NCBI GenBank assembly: GCA_964370815.1
Contig: CAYJKQ010000007.1
Coordinates: forward strand, 90,421-154,420
From: UBA12087 sp964370815
GTDB lineage: Bacteria > Chloroflexota > Anaerolineae > Anaerolineales > Villigracilaceae
Length of the DNA stretch: 64,000 nt
Direction of reading: 5' to 3'
Shown here piece by piece: positions 51,453 to 61,053 of this stretch (positions within the stretch are counted from its first letter, which is position 1; each line of letters begins with the position of its first letter). The position numbers and the translations under genes were made by a program. The notes beneath the pieces were generated by a model. That model was not told where the DNA came from. It saw nothing but the letters and a program-made list of their open reading frames with translations, and made no database searches.

Positions 51453-52012
51453 GTGACAGAAAAGAAAAGAAGAACAAGCAAGAAGAAGAAATGAACCTGC
51501 AGGATGGCAGTGCTCAAGATGCGGGAACAGATGAGAATCAGTCTGCAGCACCGGATGAGTTGGATGCATTGAAACAACAATTGGCAGAAGCTCAAACACT
51601 GGCAGCCGACTTGAAAGATGGCTGGCAGCGTGCCCGCGCTGAATTTGATAACTACCGCAAACGCATCGAGCGCGAAAATTCGACGGTTTATCAAAATGCT
51701 GCCGCTAATATCATCAAACGCTATCTGCCGATCCTGGATGACCTCGAAAGAGCCTTGCAGGCGCGTCCTCAAGCCCTGCCCTGGGTGGAAGGAATTGAGC
51801 TTATCCAACGCAAGTTGCAATCCATCCTGGATTCTGAAGGGATCAAACGTATCGAAGCCGAAGGGCAGGTCTTTGATCCAAATTTTCATGAAGCTATTTC
51901 CCAGGAGCAAAGTGCTGAAGTTCCAAGTGGTCATGTCGTGGCTGTTGTGCAAAATGGCTACATGCTGGGTGAAAAGGTCCTCCGACCGGCTATGGTTCGA
52001 GTTTCAGAATAA
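51449..52012 (+). CDS. grpE: GrpE nucleotide-exchange factor
   Basis: A 187-residue protein: a charged, disordered N-terminus, a long coiled coil (LKQQLAEAQTLAADLKDGWQ) with RARAEFDNYRKRIERE, and a beta-wing end (EAEGQVFDPNFHEAISQEQS, NGYMLGEKVLRPAMVRVSE). It speeds ADP release from DnaK. Confidence 0.96.
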   Translation: MSDRKEKKNKQEEEMNLQDGSAQDAGTDENQSAAPDELDALKQQLAEAQTLAADLKDGWQRARAEFDNYRKRIERENSTVYQNAAANIIKRYLPILDDLERALQARPQALPWVEGIELIQRKLQSILDSEGIKRIEAEGQVFDPNFHEAISQEQSAEVPSGHVVAVVQNGYMLGEKVLRPAMVRVSE

Positions 52013-52236
52013 CTGGGACACAATAACCTGCGCCTGCTTCTGCAATCCCCTGGAAGGGCATGAGCATATTCACCAGGAACTGGCTTGTTATGAAAGAAAA
52101 ACCAGGGGACCTGGTGACATGCGTGGCTGATTATTAATGATAGATCAGGAGCAGGTCGGATGGTTGAATTCATAAAGCTCACAAAACATTCGGACATATC
52201 ACGTTTTAAGAATTACTATCTACTCAAGGAGACTAC

Positions 52237-54138
52237 ATGGCAAAAATAATTGGGATTGACCTGGGCACTACCAATTCTGTTGGAGCAGTCATGGTTGGCA
52301 GCGAACCGGTCGTGATCCCATCCGCAGAGGGGGAACGCCTGGTTCCTTCCGTTGTGGCTTTCAACAAAAATAAAGAGCGTCTGGTCGGGCGTGTGGCGCG
52401 CAACCAGGGCATAATTAATGCACAAAACACCGTTTTCTCCATTAAGCGTTTTATGGGGCGCAAATATGAGGATGAACAGGTGCAACGCACCCTGCCGCGT
52501 ATCTCCTATCAAGTCAGCTCGGCGGAAAACGGAGATGTGCGGGTGTTGATGGGCGAGCGCGAATTTTCCCCGCCAGAGGTTTCCGCCATGATCCTGGCAA
52601 AGATAAAAGCGGATGCCGAAGCCTACCTGGGGGAGCCTGTCAACCAGGCGGTCATAACAGTACCGGCATATTTCAACGATGCCCAGCGTAATGCCACCAA
52701 AGATGCGGGCAAGATCGCCGGATTGGAAGTGCTGCGCATCATCAATGAACCGACTGCTTCATCCCTGGCTTATGGCTTGGATAAGAAAAAGAACGAGATC
52801 ATTGCAGTCTATGACCTGGGCGGTGGAACCTTTGATATTTCCATCCTGGATGTCGGTGAAGGTGTCTTCCAGGTCCGTTCCACCAGTGGAGATACCTACC
52901 TGGGTGGTGATGATTTTGACCAGCGTATCATGGATCACCTGGCAGATGAATTCAAGAAAGATAACAATATTGATCTGCGCCACGATACCCAATCGCTGCA
53001 GCGCCTGAAAGAAGCAGCTGAAAAAACCAAGATCGAGCTTTCGACCATGCTGCAGACCGAGATCAATTTGCCTTATATTACTGCAGATGCCTCCGGTCCG
53101 AAGCACCTCGTTATGACGATCACACGCGCCAAGCTGGAGCAATTGACCAGTGACCTGGTGGAACGAACCCTTTCCCCGGTCAGGCAAGCTTTGAAGGATG
53201 CAAATATGAATCCGGCGGATGTCAACGAAGTTGTCATGGTCGGTGGCATGACGCGTATGCCGGCTGTCCAGGAAGCTGTACGCCGCATGTTTGGCAAAGA
53301 ACCCCACAAGGGTGTCAACCCGGATGAAGTTGTGGCGATCGGGGCAGCCATCCAGGCCGGTGTGCTAAGTGGCGAGGTCAAGGATATCCTGTTGTTGGAT
53401 GTCACCCCGCTGACCCTATCCATTGAGACCCTGGGCAGTGTTGCCACGCCTCTGATCGAGCGCAACACCACCATTCCAACCCGCAAGAGCCAGGTCTTCT
53501 CGACGGCTAGCGACAACCAGACCCAGGTTGAGATCCATGTCTTGCAAGGCGAGCGCCCAATGGCGGTCGACAACAAGTCTCTGGGGAAGTTTGTTCTGGA
53601 CGGCATTCCACCAGCACCGCGCGGTGTTCCCCAGGTTGAAGTTACATTTGATATCGATGCCAACGGCATTCTTAAAGTGAACGCTTCGGATAAAGCTACC
53701 GGTCGCAGTCAGAACATTACCATTACAGCCTCCTCCGGGCTTTCAAAAGAAGAAGTTGAAAAAATGCGCCAGGAAGCTGAAATACATGCAGCTGAAGACA
53801 ATCAGCGCAAAGACCTGATAGAAGCGCGCAATCATGCCGATAATTGTGTCTACGCGGCTGAAAAAACCATGACAGAATTCGGCGAAAAAGTTACACCTGA
53901 ACTCAAAGCTGAAGTTGAGGCAGGGATCGCAGCAGTGCGCCAGAATACCGGAAGCGAAGATGTGGAAGTGATCCGCAAGGGATATGAAGCGCTTGAGCAG
54001 ATCATTCAAAATGTTGGTGCCAGCGTTTATGCCCAGCAACCGGACCAGCCTGCTGAGGGTGAGGCTGACAGCGCTTCCTCAGAACCTGCCAAATCGGATG
54101 ATGAAGATGTGATAGATGGCGAAGTAAAGGACGCTTAA
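52237..54138 (+). CDS. dnaK: molecular chaperone DnaK (Hsp70)
   Basis: A 633-residue Hsp70. ATPase-domain signatures are GIDLGTTNS, IAVYDLGGGTFDISILDVG and VVMVGGMTRMPAVQEAVR. The substrate domain starts around LLLDVTPLTLSIETLG. The acidic end DDEDVIDGEVKDA is typical. A CAAGGAG ribosome site precedes the ATG. The 224-bp spacer after grpE holds no evident gene or second CIRCE. Confidence 0.98.
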   Translation: MAKIIGIDLGTTNSVGAVMVGSEPVVIPSAEGERLVPSVVAFNKNKERLVGRVARNQGIINAQNTVFSIKRFMGRKYEDEQVQRTLPRISYQVSSAENGDVRVLMGEREFSPPEVSAMILAKIKADAEAYLGEPVNQAVITVPAYFNDAQRNATKDAGKIAGLEVLRIINEPTASSLAYGLDKKKNEIIAVYDLGGGTFDISILDVGEGVFQVRSTSGDTYLGGDDFDQRIMDHLADEFKKDNNIDLRHDTQSLQRLKEAAEKTKIELSTMLQTEINLPYITADASGPKHLVMTITRAKLEQLTSDLVERTLSPVRQALKDANMNPADVNEVVMVGGMTRMPAVQEAVRRMFGKEPHKGVNPDEVVAIGAAIQAGVLSGEVKDILLLDVTPLTLSIETLGSVATPLIERNTTIPTRKSQVFSTASDNQTQVEIHVLQGERPMAVDNKSLGKFVLDGIPPAPRGVPQVEVTFDIDANGILKVNASDKATGRSQNITITASSGLSKEEVEKMRQEAEIHAAEDNQRKDLIEARNHADNCVYAAEKTMTEFGEKVTPELKAEVEAGIAAVRQNTGSEDVEVIRKGYEALEQIIQNVGASVYAQQPDQPAEGEADSASSEPAKSDDEDVIDGEVKDA

Positions 54139-54153
54139 ACTACAAAATTTACC

Positions 54154-55272
54154 ATGACCCAAAGAGACTATTATGAGATCCTTGGCTTGCCCCGCACAGC
54201 CTCGGCAGAAGAGATCAAGGCGGCATTCCGCAAACTGGCGCGCCAGTATCATCCGGATGTAAGCAAGGAACAAGATGCCGAGGAAAAGTTCAAGGAGATC
54301 AATGAAGCCTACGGTGTTCTCTCTGACGATCAGAAGCGTGCCCGTTACGATCAATATGGACGGGCTGGATTGGGTGATATGGGGGGTATGCCTGATTTTG
54401 CCACGATGGATTTTGGGGATATATTTGAAGAGCTGTTCAGCAGTTTTGGTTTTGGTGGAGGCGGGTCTCGCTCACGCCGCCCGAGGCGTGGACGCGACCT
54501 TCAACACCAGGTCACACTGACCTTTGAAGAAGCCATTTTTGGGGTTGAAAAAGAGATCGAGATCACACGCAATGAGATCTGCGGCACTTGTCGGGGCTCT
54601 TGCGCTGAACCGGGCAGCAATCCGCAACGCTGCTCCACCTGTGGTGGTCGCGGTGAAGTCCGCCAGGTGCGCCAGACCATTTTAGGCTCGATGATGCAAA
54701 GCTCCCCCTGCCCAACATGTGGTGGACGTGGAGAAGTCATCAGCAATCCATGCCATACCTGCCGCGGCAGCGGTCAGGAGCATAAGACGGTCAAGAAGGT
54801 CGTACCCATTCCGGCTGGAGTGGATGATGGTACCCAGATCCGCCTGGGAGGTGAGGGTGAACCCGGTGCCAACGGCGGTCCGGTCGGCAATTTGTACATC
54901 ATCATCAGTGTGCGCAACCATGCATTCTTTAAGCGCCGAGAGAATGATATTCTTCTCAACCTGGACATCAACATAGCCCAGGCTGCTTTGGGTGCACAAT
55001 TGGATATCCCTACTGTGGATGGTGAGCATAGTCTCAATATCCCGGCTGGAACGCAACCCGGAAAAGTATTCACACTCAAGGGCAAAGGCGTGCCATACCT
55101 GCGCAAGAACGGGCGCGGCAGCCAGCATGTTGTCATCAACGTCAACATCCCCGAGAAATTGACCAAGGAACAGCGTGAGTTGTTTGAAAAATTGGCAGAA
55201 ACGCTGGGCACAATACCCAAACCCCAGGAAAAAGGTTTTCTGGATTGGCTGAGTGATGCACTGGGAGGCTGA
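54154..55272 (+). CDS. dnaJ: co-chaperone DnaJ
   Basis: A 372-residue type I J-protein. The J domain has the HPD motif (ARQYHPDVSKEQ), and a Gly/Phe region follows (SSFGFGGGG). The zinc domain has four CxxC units: CGTCRGSC, CSTCGGRGE, CPTCGGRGE and CHTCRGSGQ. In the first, Cys replaces the last Gly. It stimulates DnaK ATPase and delivers clients. It starts 15 bases after dnaK. Confidence 0.97.
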   Translation: MTQRDYYEILGLPRTASAEEIKAAFRKLARQYHPDVSKEQDAEEKFKEINEAYGVLSDDQKRARYDQYGRAGLGDMGGMPDFATMDFGDIFEELFSSFGFGGGGSRSRRPRRGRDLQHQVTLTFEEAIFGVEKEIEITRNEICGTCRGSCAEPGSNPQRCSTCGGRGEVRQVRQTILGSMMQSSPCPTCGGRGEVISNPCHTCRGSGQEHKTVKKVVPIPAGVDDGTQIRLGGEGEPGANGGPVGNLYIIISVRNHAFFKRRENDILLNLDINIAQAALGAQLDIPTVDGEHSLNIPAGTQPGKVFTLKGKGVPYLRKNGRGSQHVVINVNIPEKLTKEQRELFEKLAETLGTIPKPQEKGFLDWLSDALGG

Positions 55273-55277
55273 GCTAT

Positions 55278-56186
55278 TTGAGCTGGCTTGAAGTCTCCTT
55301 AAATGTGAATGGAGAGCTGGCGGAAGCAGTGGCAGATGTCCTGGCACGTTTTGCGCCCAACGGTGTGGTGGTTGAAAATGGTGTCTATTTTAAAGATGCG
55401 GATGACCCCGGCACCTCGTTGGATGAAGTCAATGTGCGTGCTTACCTGCCTGTCGACGGAAAACTTGAAGAGACCCGCCAGCGACTGGAAGAAGCCCTGT
55501 GGCATTTGGGCAGCATCCAGCCATTGCCGGAGGCACTTTTCACCCCGATCGCTGACCAGAACTGGATGGAGGCCTGGAAAGAGCATTACAAACCCATTCC
55601 GGTCGGCGAAAAACTGATCATCGTACCTGCCTGGCTGGAGTCTCCGGATGCAACCCGCATCCCGATCCGGATCGATCCGGGTATGGCTTTTGGAACGGGA
55701 ACCCACCCCACCACCCAACTCTGCCTTGAGCTGCTGGAAAAGTACATCCAGCCGGGCATGGATGTCATCGACGTGGGTTGCGGCTCAGGGATCCTCTCCA
55801 TTGGAGCGCTAAAACTGGGAGCCGGGCGGGCACTGGCAGTGGATATCGACCAGGCTGCCGTGGATGCCACCCGCGAGAATGCGGATGCCAATGCTATCAA
55901 CTCCGGTTTGCTGGTCAGCCTTGGCTCGCTGGACGAACTGCTTTCAGGTAAATTTGAATTTCAGCAGGCTCCCCTGGTACTGGCGAACATCCTGGCTAGC
56001 ATTCTCATCCGTTTAATTGAGGATGGAATTGGGAAACTGGTCTCCAGGAATGGCGTACTGATCCTGTCTGGAATTCTGGAAGAGCAGGTCGAAAACATCG
56101 TTCAGGTCTCTGCAAAACATGGCTTCAAGCTGCTGGAGAAACGCCAAATTGGGGATTGGGTGGCTTTGGTGGTTGGGAAGGAATAA
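55278..56186 (+). CDS. prmA: ribosomal protein L11 methyltransferase
   Basis: A 302-residue methyltransferase starting at TTG, five bases after dnaJ. An N-terminal substrate-recognition domain precedes the SAM fold: GMAFGTGTHPTTQLCLELLE, motif I DVIDVGCGSGILSIGALKLG and LVLANILASILIRLIED (NxxA-type). It trimethylates L11. Position behind dnaJ matches many Gram-positive genomes. Confidence 0.95.
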   Translation: MSWLEVSLNVNGELAEAVADVLARFAPNGVVVENGVYFKDADDPGTSLDEVNVRAYLPVDGKLEETRQRLEEALWHLGSIQPLPEALFTPIADQNWMEAWKEHYKPIPVGEKLIIVPAWLESPDATRIPIRIDPGMAFGTGTHPTTQLCLELLEKYIQPGMDVIDVGCGSGILSIGALKLGAGRALAVDIDQAAVDATRENADANAINSGLLVSLGSLDELLSGKFEFQQAPLVLANILASILIRLIEDGIGKLVSRNGVLILSGILEEQVENIVQVSAKHGFKLLEKRQIGDWVALVVGKE

Positions 56187-56248
56187 CATGGGAGGTTACC
56201 TGACCTCAGTCATCTCCAAATTGTTATCTGAAAATAAATAAATTTTCC

Positions 56249-57082
56249 ATGAGAGTTGCCATGCAGATCAATTACCTGGTACCAAGAGTCATACGCCATT
56301 TCATGCCCGGCTCGATCGCAAGGTTCTTGTTGAATCGCGGCTGGATCATTAAACCCGGCTCTGAAACCTCTGCACCGGAAGAATCGGCTGCTCGATACAA
56401 GGATAATCTCGAAAAAGCCGGGGTTTCCATTATTGGGGCGGATCTGATGATCTTCGGCTATGGGGGTCATTTTGATACGGCTTGTGTACTATTGAAAATG
56501 GGTGCAAACCATGTCACCCTGTGTGAATACAAAACCCCGCCCGATCATATTAATAATGCCACCTTGTTGCCAACTTATAGCGATTATCTTCGTAAGGAAG
56601 GAGAGTTGATCCTGACGGAGGATCGCTATATCACCCTTGTTCAAGGGGATATTCGTAAATTGGCTGCAGAAAAGTCCATAAAAAAATGTGATATTGTGGT
56701 CAGTATCTCTGTCTATGAACACTTACAGGATGTTCCGGGCATAACCCGGGCATTGGCAAGCATAACAAAACCAGGGGGAATGAATCTTCATCTGGTGGAT
56801 CTCCGTGATCATTTCTTTAAATTCCCATTTGAAATGCTTTGTTATTCCGAAAAAGTTTGGACCGGGTGGCTAAACCCCGCCAGCCACCACAACCGTTATC
56901 GCTTTGGAGATTATCAGAAAGTCTTTAAAGAATTGTTCAAAGAAGTTGAAATTGAAGTGTTATCCAGGGATCTTGAGGCTTTCAAGAAAAGCAAAGAGCG
57001 TATTCGTCAGGAATTCTTAACTGGTGATCCTCAGATTGACTCGATCACTTCCATTAAAATATTTGCCAGGAAAGCGAAATAG
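56249..57082 (+). CDS. class I SAM-dependent methyltransferase-like protein
   Basis: A 277-residue protein. A glycine-rich strand-loop (ADLMIFGYGGHFDTACVLLK) followed by an acidic residue at the next strand end (VTLCEYKTP) and KKCDIVVSISVYEHLQDVPG, then ITKPGGMNLHLVDLRDH, give the Rossmann methyltransferase pattern with a YEHL block as in small-molecule methylases. The substrate is unknown. The start could also be the ATG at 56261. It follows prmA by 62 bp and may not share its function. Confidence 0.8.
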   Translation: MRVAMQINYLVPRVIRHFMPGSIARFLLNRGWIIKPGSETSAPEESAARYKDNLEKAGVSIIGADLMIFGYGGHFDTACVLLKMGANHVTLCEYKTPPDHINNATLLPTYSDYLRKEGELILTEDRYITLVQGDIRKLAAEKSIKKCDIVVSISVYEHLQDVPGITRALASITKPGGMNLHLVDLRDHFFKFPFEMLCYSEKVWTGWLNPASHHNRYRFGDYQKVFKELFKEVEIEVLSRDLEAFKKSKERIRQEFLTGDPQIDSITSIKIFARKAK

Positions 57083-57152
57083 CAATTCTGATAAAGAGGC
57101 AGCTAAGATATTAAAAGAATGGTTATGGTCAGCCAAAAAACACCAATAAAGA

Positions 57153-57998
57153 TCACGGTGTCATGAGTGCGCCGGGAGGTATTCTTCCCGGTTCTTCTTT
57201 ATTATCCCCTTTAGTGGGTAGACCTTCTAATTTCGGCGGCTTAGGGGGTTTGGTTGGATTAGGGGGTTTGGTCGGATTAGGGGGGGTATAGGTATGACCG
57301 ATTTTTTGACCAGGTTTAGGGGTGGGGGTAAGGGTATTTGGGATGGTCGTAGGAGTTTTTAGGACGGTCGTAGGTGTTTTTAGGACGGTCGTAGGTGTTT
57401 TTAGGACGGACGTAGGGGTTTTTAGGACGGACGTAGGGGTTTTCAGGACGGTCGTAGAGGTTTTTCTGGTGGTAGGGGTTTTTTGGGTCGGTCGTGGTGT
57501 GAAAATCGTCCCAGTTGTCGTGGGAGAGGGTGTTCTGGTTATGGTTCGTGGCGTGGGACTACTTGGGTTGTTTTTCGGCGTGCTGGTGGAACTATGCAGC
57601 GCTGTCCGGGTGGCGGTCACCGTTGGTTGAAGTGTTCGGGTAACGGAGTTGACTCCGGTCGAGGACGGAATCGCCAAACGGATCTCCGCTGTTAAGGTAG
57701 CCATACGTTCCTTATATACACCGGGTGGCAGTTCCAGATCCCGCAAATTATCACTGACAATGCCAATATTGATTAACGGGATTTCAAGATTATTAATACT
57801 GTAATCAGCCTCACGATTGGAATGGATGGCAACAGGCAGGTTGTTGTTACCAGATGCAGAATTAAACACCTGGGGTATCAGGATCAGAACGACACAGACA
57901 AATAACAACAGGAGTAACAAGAGCATGGAAAAATTATTTTTTTTCTGCTTTTTGTTCTGTGAATTTTGCGAGGATAATGGTTCAGAATTATCTTTCAA
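57153..57998 (-). CDS. membrane-anchored Thr/Pro-rich repeat protein
   Basis: A 281-residue protein: a hydrophilic head, a membrane helix (MLLLLLLLFVCVVLILIPQV), a short folded-looking domain (YSINNLEIPLINIGIVSDN) and then a low-complexity tail. The tail contains about six copies of a seven-residue repeat (VLKTPTT and variants, 57346-57465, 21 bp each) followed by a KPPNPT repeat. Such tails span cell walls. Slippage in the 21-bp repeat should make length variable between strains. Confidence 0.8.
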   Translation of the reverse strand: MKDNSEPLSSQNSQNKKQKKNNFSMLLLLLLLFVCVVLILIPQVFNSASGNNNLPVAIHSNREADYSINNLEIPLINIGIVSDNLRDLELPPGVYKERMATLTAEIRLAIPSSTGVNSVTRTLQPTVTATRTALHSSTSTPKNNPSSPTPRTITRTPSPTTTGTIFTPRPTQKTPTTRKTSTTVLKTPTSVLKTPTSVLKTPTTVLKTPTTVLKTPTTIPNTLTPTPKPGQKIGHTYTPPNPTKPPNPTKPPKPPKLEGLPTKGDNKEEPGRIPPGALMTP

Positions 57999-58115
57999 TT
58001 CATGTCCCTGTGCGAAAATTATTTGTTCAGTTTCAATTTTTGTAAAGAGGTTGGTATGAAAACCAAACCAGCACCCTTTTACACTTTCAAGCCGATCTTC
58101 CTTCTGAATGGATAA

Positions 58116-59885
58116 TTATTCTTCTTCAATAAAATTTAAAAATAGCTCAACGATGGCAGGATCAAATTTTTTTCCGGAATCTTCCTCGATCAACCGCACA
58201 CTTTTTTCCATGGAAAATTTCGGTTTGTATGGACGCTCGGAGATCAAGGCATCCCACGTGTCTATAACTGTAAAAATACGTGCCGCCAGGGGGATTTCTA
58301 CGCCTTTAAGACCATATGGATACCCGTTTCCATCCCAGTTCTCATGGTGATAACGAGGAATATCCAGGGCAGGAACCAAAAAGGAGATATCCTTCAACAT
58401 ATCATAAGCATAGAGAGGGTGAAATTGTATCAATTTCCATTCTTCGTCCGTTAATTTGCCAGGTTTATGCAAGATCGTATCCGAAATTCCCATTTTTCCA
58501 ATATCATGTAATGTGGCGCCTCTGCGGATATTCACCAGTTCTTCCCCTTTAAAACCCAATTTCGTTGCCAGCGCAACGGTCATATCTGAGACCCTTTTGG
58601 TATGCCCTTCTGTATCCTTATCCCGAAGTTCCAGTGCTTTTGACCAACCGGTCAAAGCACTATCATAGGCAAGCAGCAATTCATCCCGTGACTGGCTCAG
58701 ATTGAATATCATTTGATTAAAGGAATTAACCAGGGTGTTGATCTCATCATTGGTTTCAATGTCAAAATGAACATCCAGATTTCCCGCTGCAACTAACTGG
58801 GAAACTTTGATTAATCCCAAAAGCGGACGTGTGATCAGGTTGGCCAGATTGATGCCAACCAGGATGACCAGGAAAAGGGCAATACCAACCAGACCAACCA
58901 TCTGCCAGCGGGTGAAACTACTTGGATTGACGAAGAAGTTCTTTTGAAGTGCAGCTCCCAATATACCCAGGTCCACATCTCCGCGCGCTTCCCAGGCTGC
59001 CAGTACTTCAGTATAGGGAATATCCACCACACTTATCTCGCGCTGATCAGACATGCCGCGAACCGTGCTCTGTGGTAAAGACTGGTTGGCTATAACAAGT
59101 GCAGCTGTTTGACTATCCAACGGGGATGGATTAAATATGAAACTGCTGGCGATCGGCGTACCGTTAAAATCATAAAAAGTGATCTGACCCAGCGATTTTT
59201 CATGGATGGTGGCTGCCAGCTTTTCAAGTGAAGTTCCAACCAATATCACGCCTGTAAATTTATTCTGTTTATCGTAGACAGGTCCGGATACGTAAAAATA
59301 ATTTCCCCAACCTGCCTGCACATATCCGGAATATTTATCTCCGAGACTGTCCACCTGGTTTTGTAATACTTTTTCCACAAAATCCCAGGACTGATAGGTG
59401 TCGCTGTTTCCTCCGGTTGAAAAACTGTAATCCTCCAACAAGCCACCGGCTTTATGGCGCATGGCAAGCACGGGATATCCATCCGCATCCAGAAATTCAA
59501 TATCATCCAGTTGAGCATTGACCGCTATACCCAGGCTCAATGTCCTTAATGCTTCCGGGTCTTTAATCAACATAGCCTGAGCCATGCCATCAGAGTTTGA
59601 CATTAGTCTTAATGCTTCCAGCAGGCTATCTTCTTCCTTGACCATCAGTTCTGATGAAAGCTGTCCAACTTCAGCCAGCTGGTTTCTAAAGCGTTCCTCA
59701 ACAGTGTCGAATACGATGTTTGTGATCAAAAAAGCAGCTGCAATTGCCAGGACCGCTGCCAGAAAAAAGTATGGCAGCGTGATCTTGAACCGGATCGGCA
59801 TCCTGATCTTGGCAAACCAGGATTTTATGCGGTTCAAAAAAATGGAGATTTTAGCAGGTGGTTTGGTAACTGATGAAGAATCCAT
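58116..59885 (-). CDS. membrane sensor HD-GYP c-di-GMP phosphodiesterase
   Basis: A 589-residue sensor enzyme. Two membrane helices (YFFLAAVLAIAAAFLITNIV; MVGLVGIALFLVILVGINLA) bracket a Cache-type extracellular domain of about 250 residues. A HAMP region follows. The catalytic domain has the HD pair (GATLHDIGKMGISDTILHK) and the GYP block (RYHHENWDGNGYPYGLKG), so both signatures are intact. It hydrolyses c-di-GMP. The N-terminal sensing module suggests control by a small extracellular ligand. It opposes the cyclase at 1727-4018. Confidence 0.95.
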   Translation of the reverse strand: MDSSSVTKPPAKISIFLNRIKSWFAKIRMPIRFKITLPYFFLAAVLAIAAAFLITNIVFDTVEERFRNQLAEVGQLSSELMVKEEDSLLEALRLMSNSDGMAQAMLIKDPEALRTLSLGIAVNAQLDDIEFLDADGYPVLAMRHKAGGLLEDYSFSTGGNSDTYQSWDFVEKVLQNQVDSLGDKYSGYVQAGWGNYFYVSGPVYDKQNKFTGVILVGTSLEKLAATIHEKSLGQITFYDFNGTPIASSFIFNPSPLDSQTAALVIANQSLPQSTVRGMSDQREISVVDIPYTEVLAAWEARGDVDLGILGAALQKNFFVNPSSFTRWQMVGLVGIALFLVILVGINLANLITRPLLGLIKVSQLVAAGNLDVHFDIETNDEINTLVNSFNQMIFNLSQSRDELLLAYDSALTGWSKALELRDKDTEGHTKRVSDMTVALATKLGFKGEELVNIRRGATLHDIGKMGISDTILHKPGKLTDEEWKLIQFHPLYAYDMLKDISFLVPALDIPRYHHENWDGNGYPYGLKGVEIPLAARIFTVIDTWDALISERPYKPKFSMEKSVRLIEEDSGKKFDPAIVELFLNFIEEE

Positions 59886-60423
59886 TTATCCTTTGATCCT
59901 GATCTAAAGAACTGAGATATCGCAAAATTATCGATCATCCAATTGCCTTCAGGTATGACCTGATCTTGCTTATGCTGAAGGCTGGTAAAATCCCCCGGGA
60001 ATTGTGAACATCGATCTTTGGGAAACCAGCCATCCTGCAAAACAGATCTTTGCCTGAAATATGATAACGATTATTATTCCACCGTTCTACCTTAATTCCA
60101 TGTCAATAATTACCCTCATTTATACCCAACGGTGAAGAAATTTTTAAGAATCTTTCAATATTGTACCATTTCTGACACCTCCTTTTTAAAAATGATAACA
60201 GATTGTAAGTAAGCATAATCTCAAACAAGGTTTCACCGAAATATCAAACTCGCTGATCAGTGGATCACCTTGCAGAATTTTGAGCCATTCCAATTTTTCA
60301 ATTCCAATAAGTGACCACAGAGCATCGTTATTAGACGATTCTTCTTGATCGTGTTGGCAGATACATTGTTGAACACGATGTAGATCAATTCAGTAATTAA
60401 ATTTCCCTTTATTGCCAAGTTTG
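59886..60423. other. intergenic region, no gene recognised
   Basis: Over 500 AT-rich bases between divergent genes. No open frame of note; no repeat family copy found. Confidence 0.5.
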
Positions 60424-60432
60424 TGCTATCAT
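60424..60432 (+). promoter_or_regulatory. extended -10 promoter of the LTD-protein gene
   Basis: TGC-TATCAT (60424-60432). It ends nine bases before the ATG at 60442 and no Shine-Dalgarno sequence is present, so the transcript is probably leaderless or nearly so. Confidence 0.5.
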
Positions 60433-60441
60433 ACGGACACA

Positions 60442-60924
60442 ATGAAAACTCGAATGCACTGGTTCTATTTCATAATACTTAACATCATCGTGTCTGCCAC
60501 GGTTACCTTTGCGGTTCTCTATTACTATGATCACATCTACAAATCATTACCGCTGCCATCCCTGAGCGCTTCGATCCCGTCTCCCACTTCCGTTGAGCAG
60601 GTGAACCTCGGAGATGTGCAATTGGAGATCGTCAGCGTGATCGGATCAGGAGTGGCTGAAACAGAGATCGCAGTCCTCCAAAACAAAGGGGAAGATGCAG
60701 TTCTTCTGACCAATTGGATCTTGAGAAATGGCGAAGGTACATTTTACACCTTTCCACAGGTGAAGATGTTCAAAGATGGGGTTGTACAGGTGCATACCAG
60801 TGCGGGCGCGGATTCAGCCGTGGATCTGTATTGGGGTCGCACACAACCCGTCTGGCATTCAGGTGATGTCGCCTCGCTCTTCGATACGCAGGGTAATTTG
60901 CGTGCCACCTATATCATTCCATGA
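60442..60924 (+). CDS. membrane-anchored lamin-tail-like (LTD) domain protein
   Basis: A 160-residue protein with an N-terminal membrane helix (WFYFIILNIIVSATVTFAVL) and a single extracellular beta-sandwich that fits the bacterial LTD domain: VQLEIVSVIGSG, NKGEDAVLLTNWILRNGEG, TFYTFPQVKMFKDGVVQVHT, and VWHSGDVASLFDTQGNLRAT. Domains of this type occur in secreted nucleases and surface proteins and are thought to bind other molecules. The ATG at 60442 fits the promoter better than the upstream in-frame codon at 60412. Confidence 0.8.
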   Translation: MKTRMHWFYFIILNIIVSATVTFAVLYYYDHIYKSLPLPSLSASIPSPTSVEQVNLGDVQLEIVSVIGSGVAETEIAVLQNKGEDAVLLTNWILRNGEGTFYTFPQVKMFKDGVVQVHTSAGADSAVDLYWGRTQPVWHSGDVASLFDTQGNLRATYIIP

Positions 60925-61053
60925 GTTGTTTTGAAGACGGAATTTCTCATTTATGCCATTGTGAAGAGGGGCAGTTTGCTCGACGACACTTGCACTCATA
61001 TGCAATGACAGGCTCTCTTTCAAAAATCACTCAAGACTTGTCAGGATATTGAT

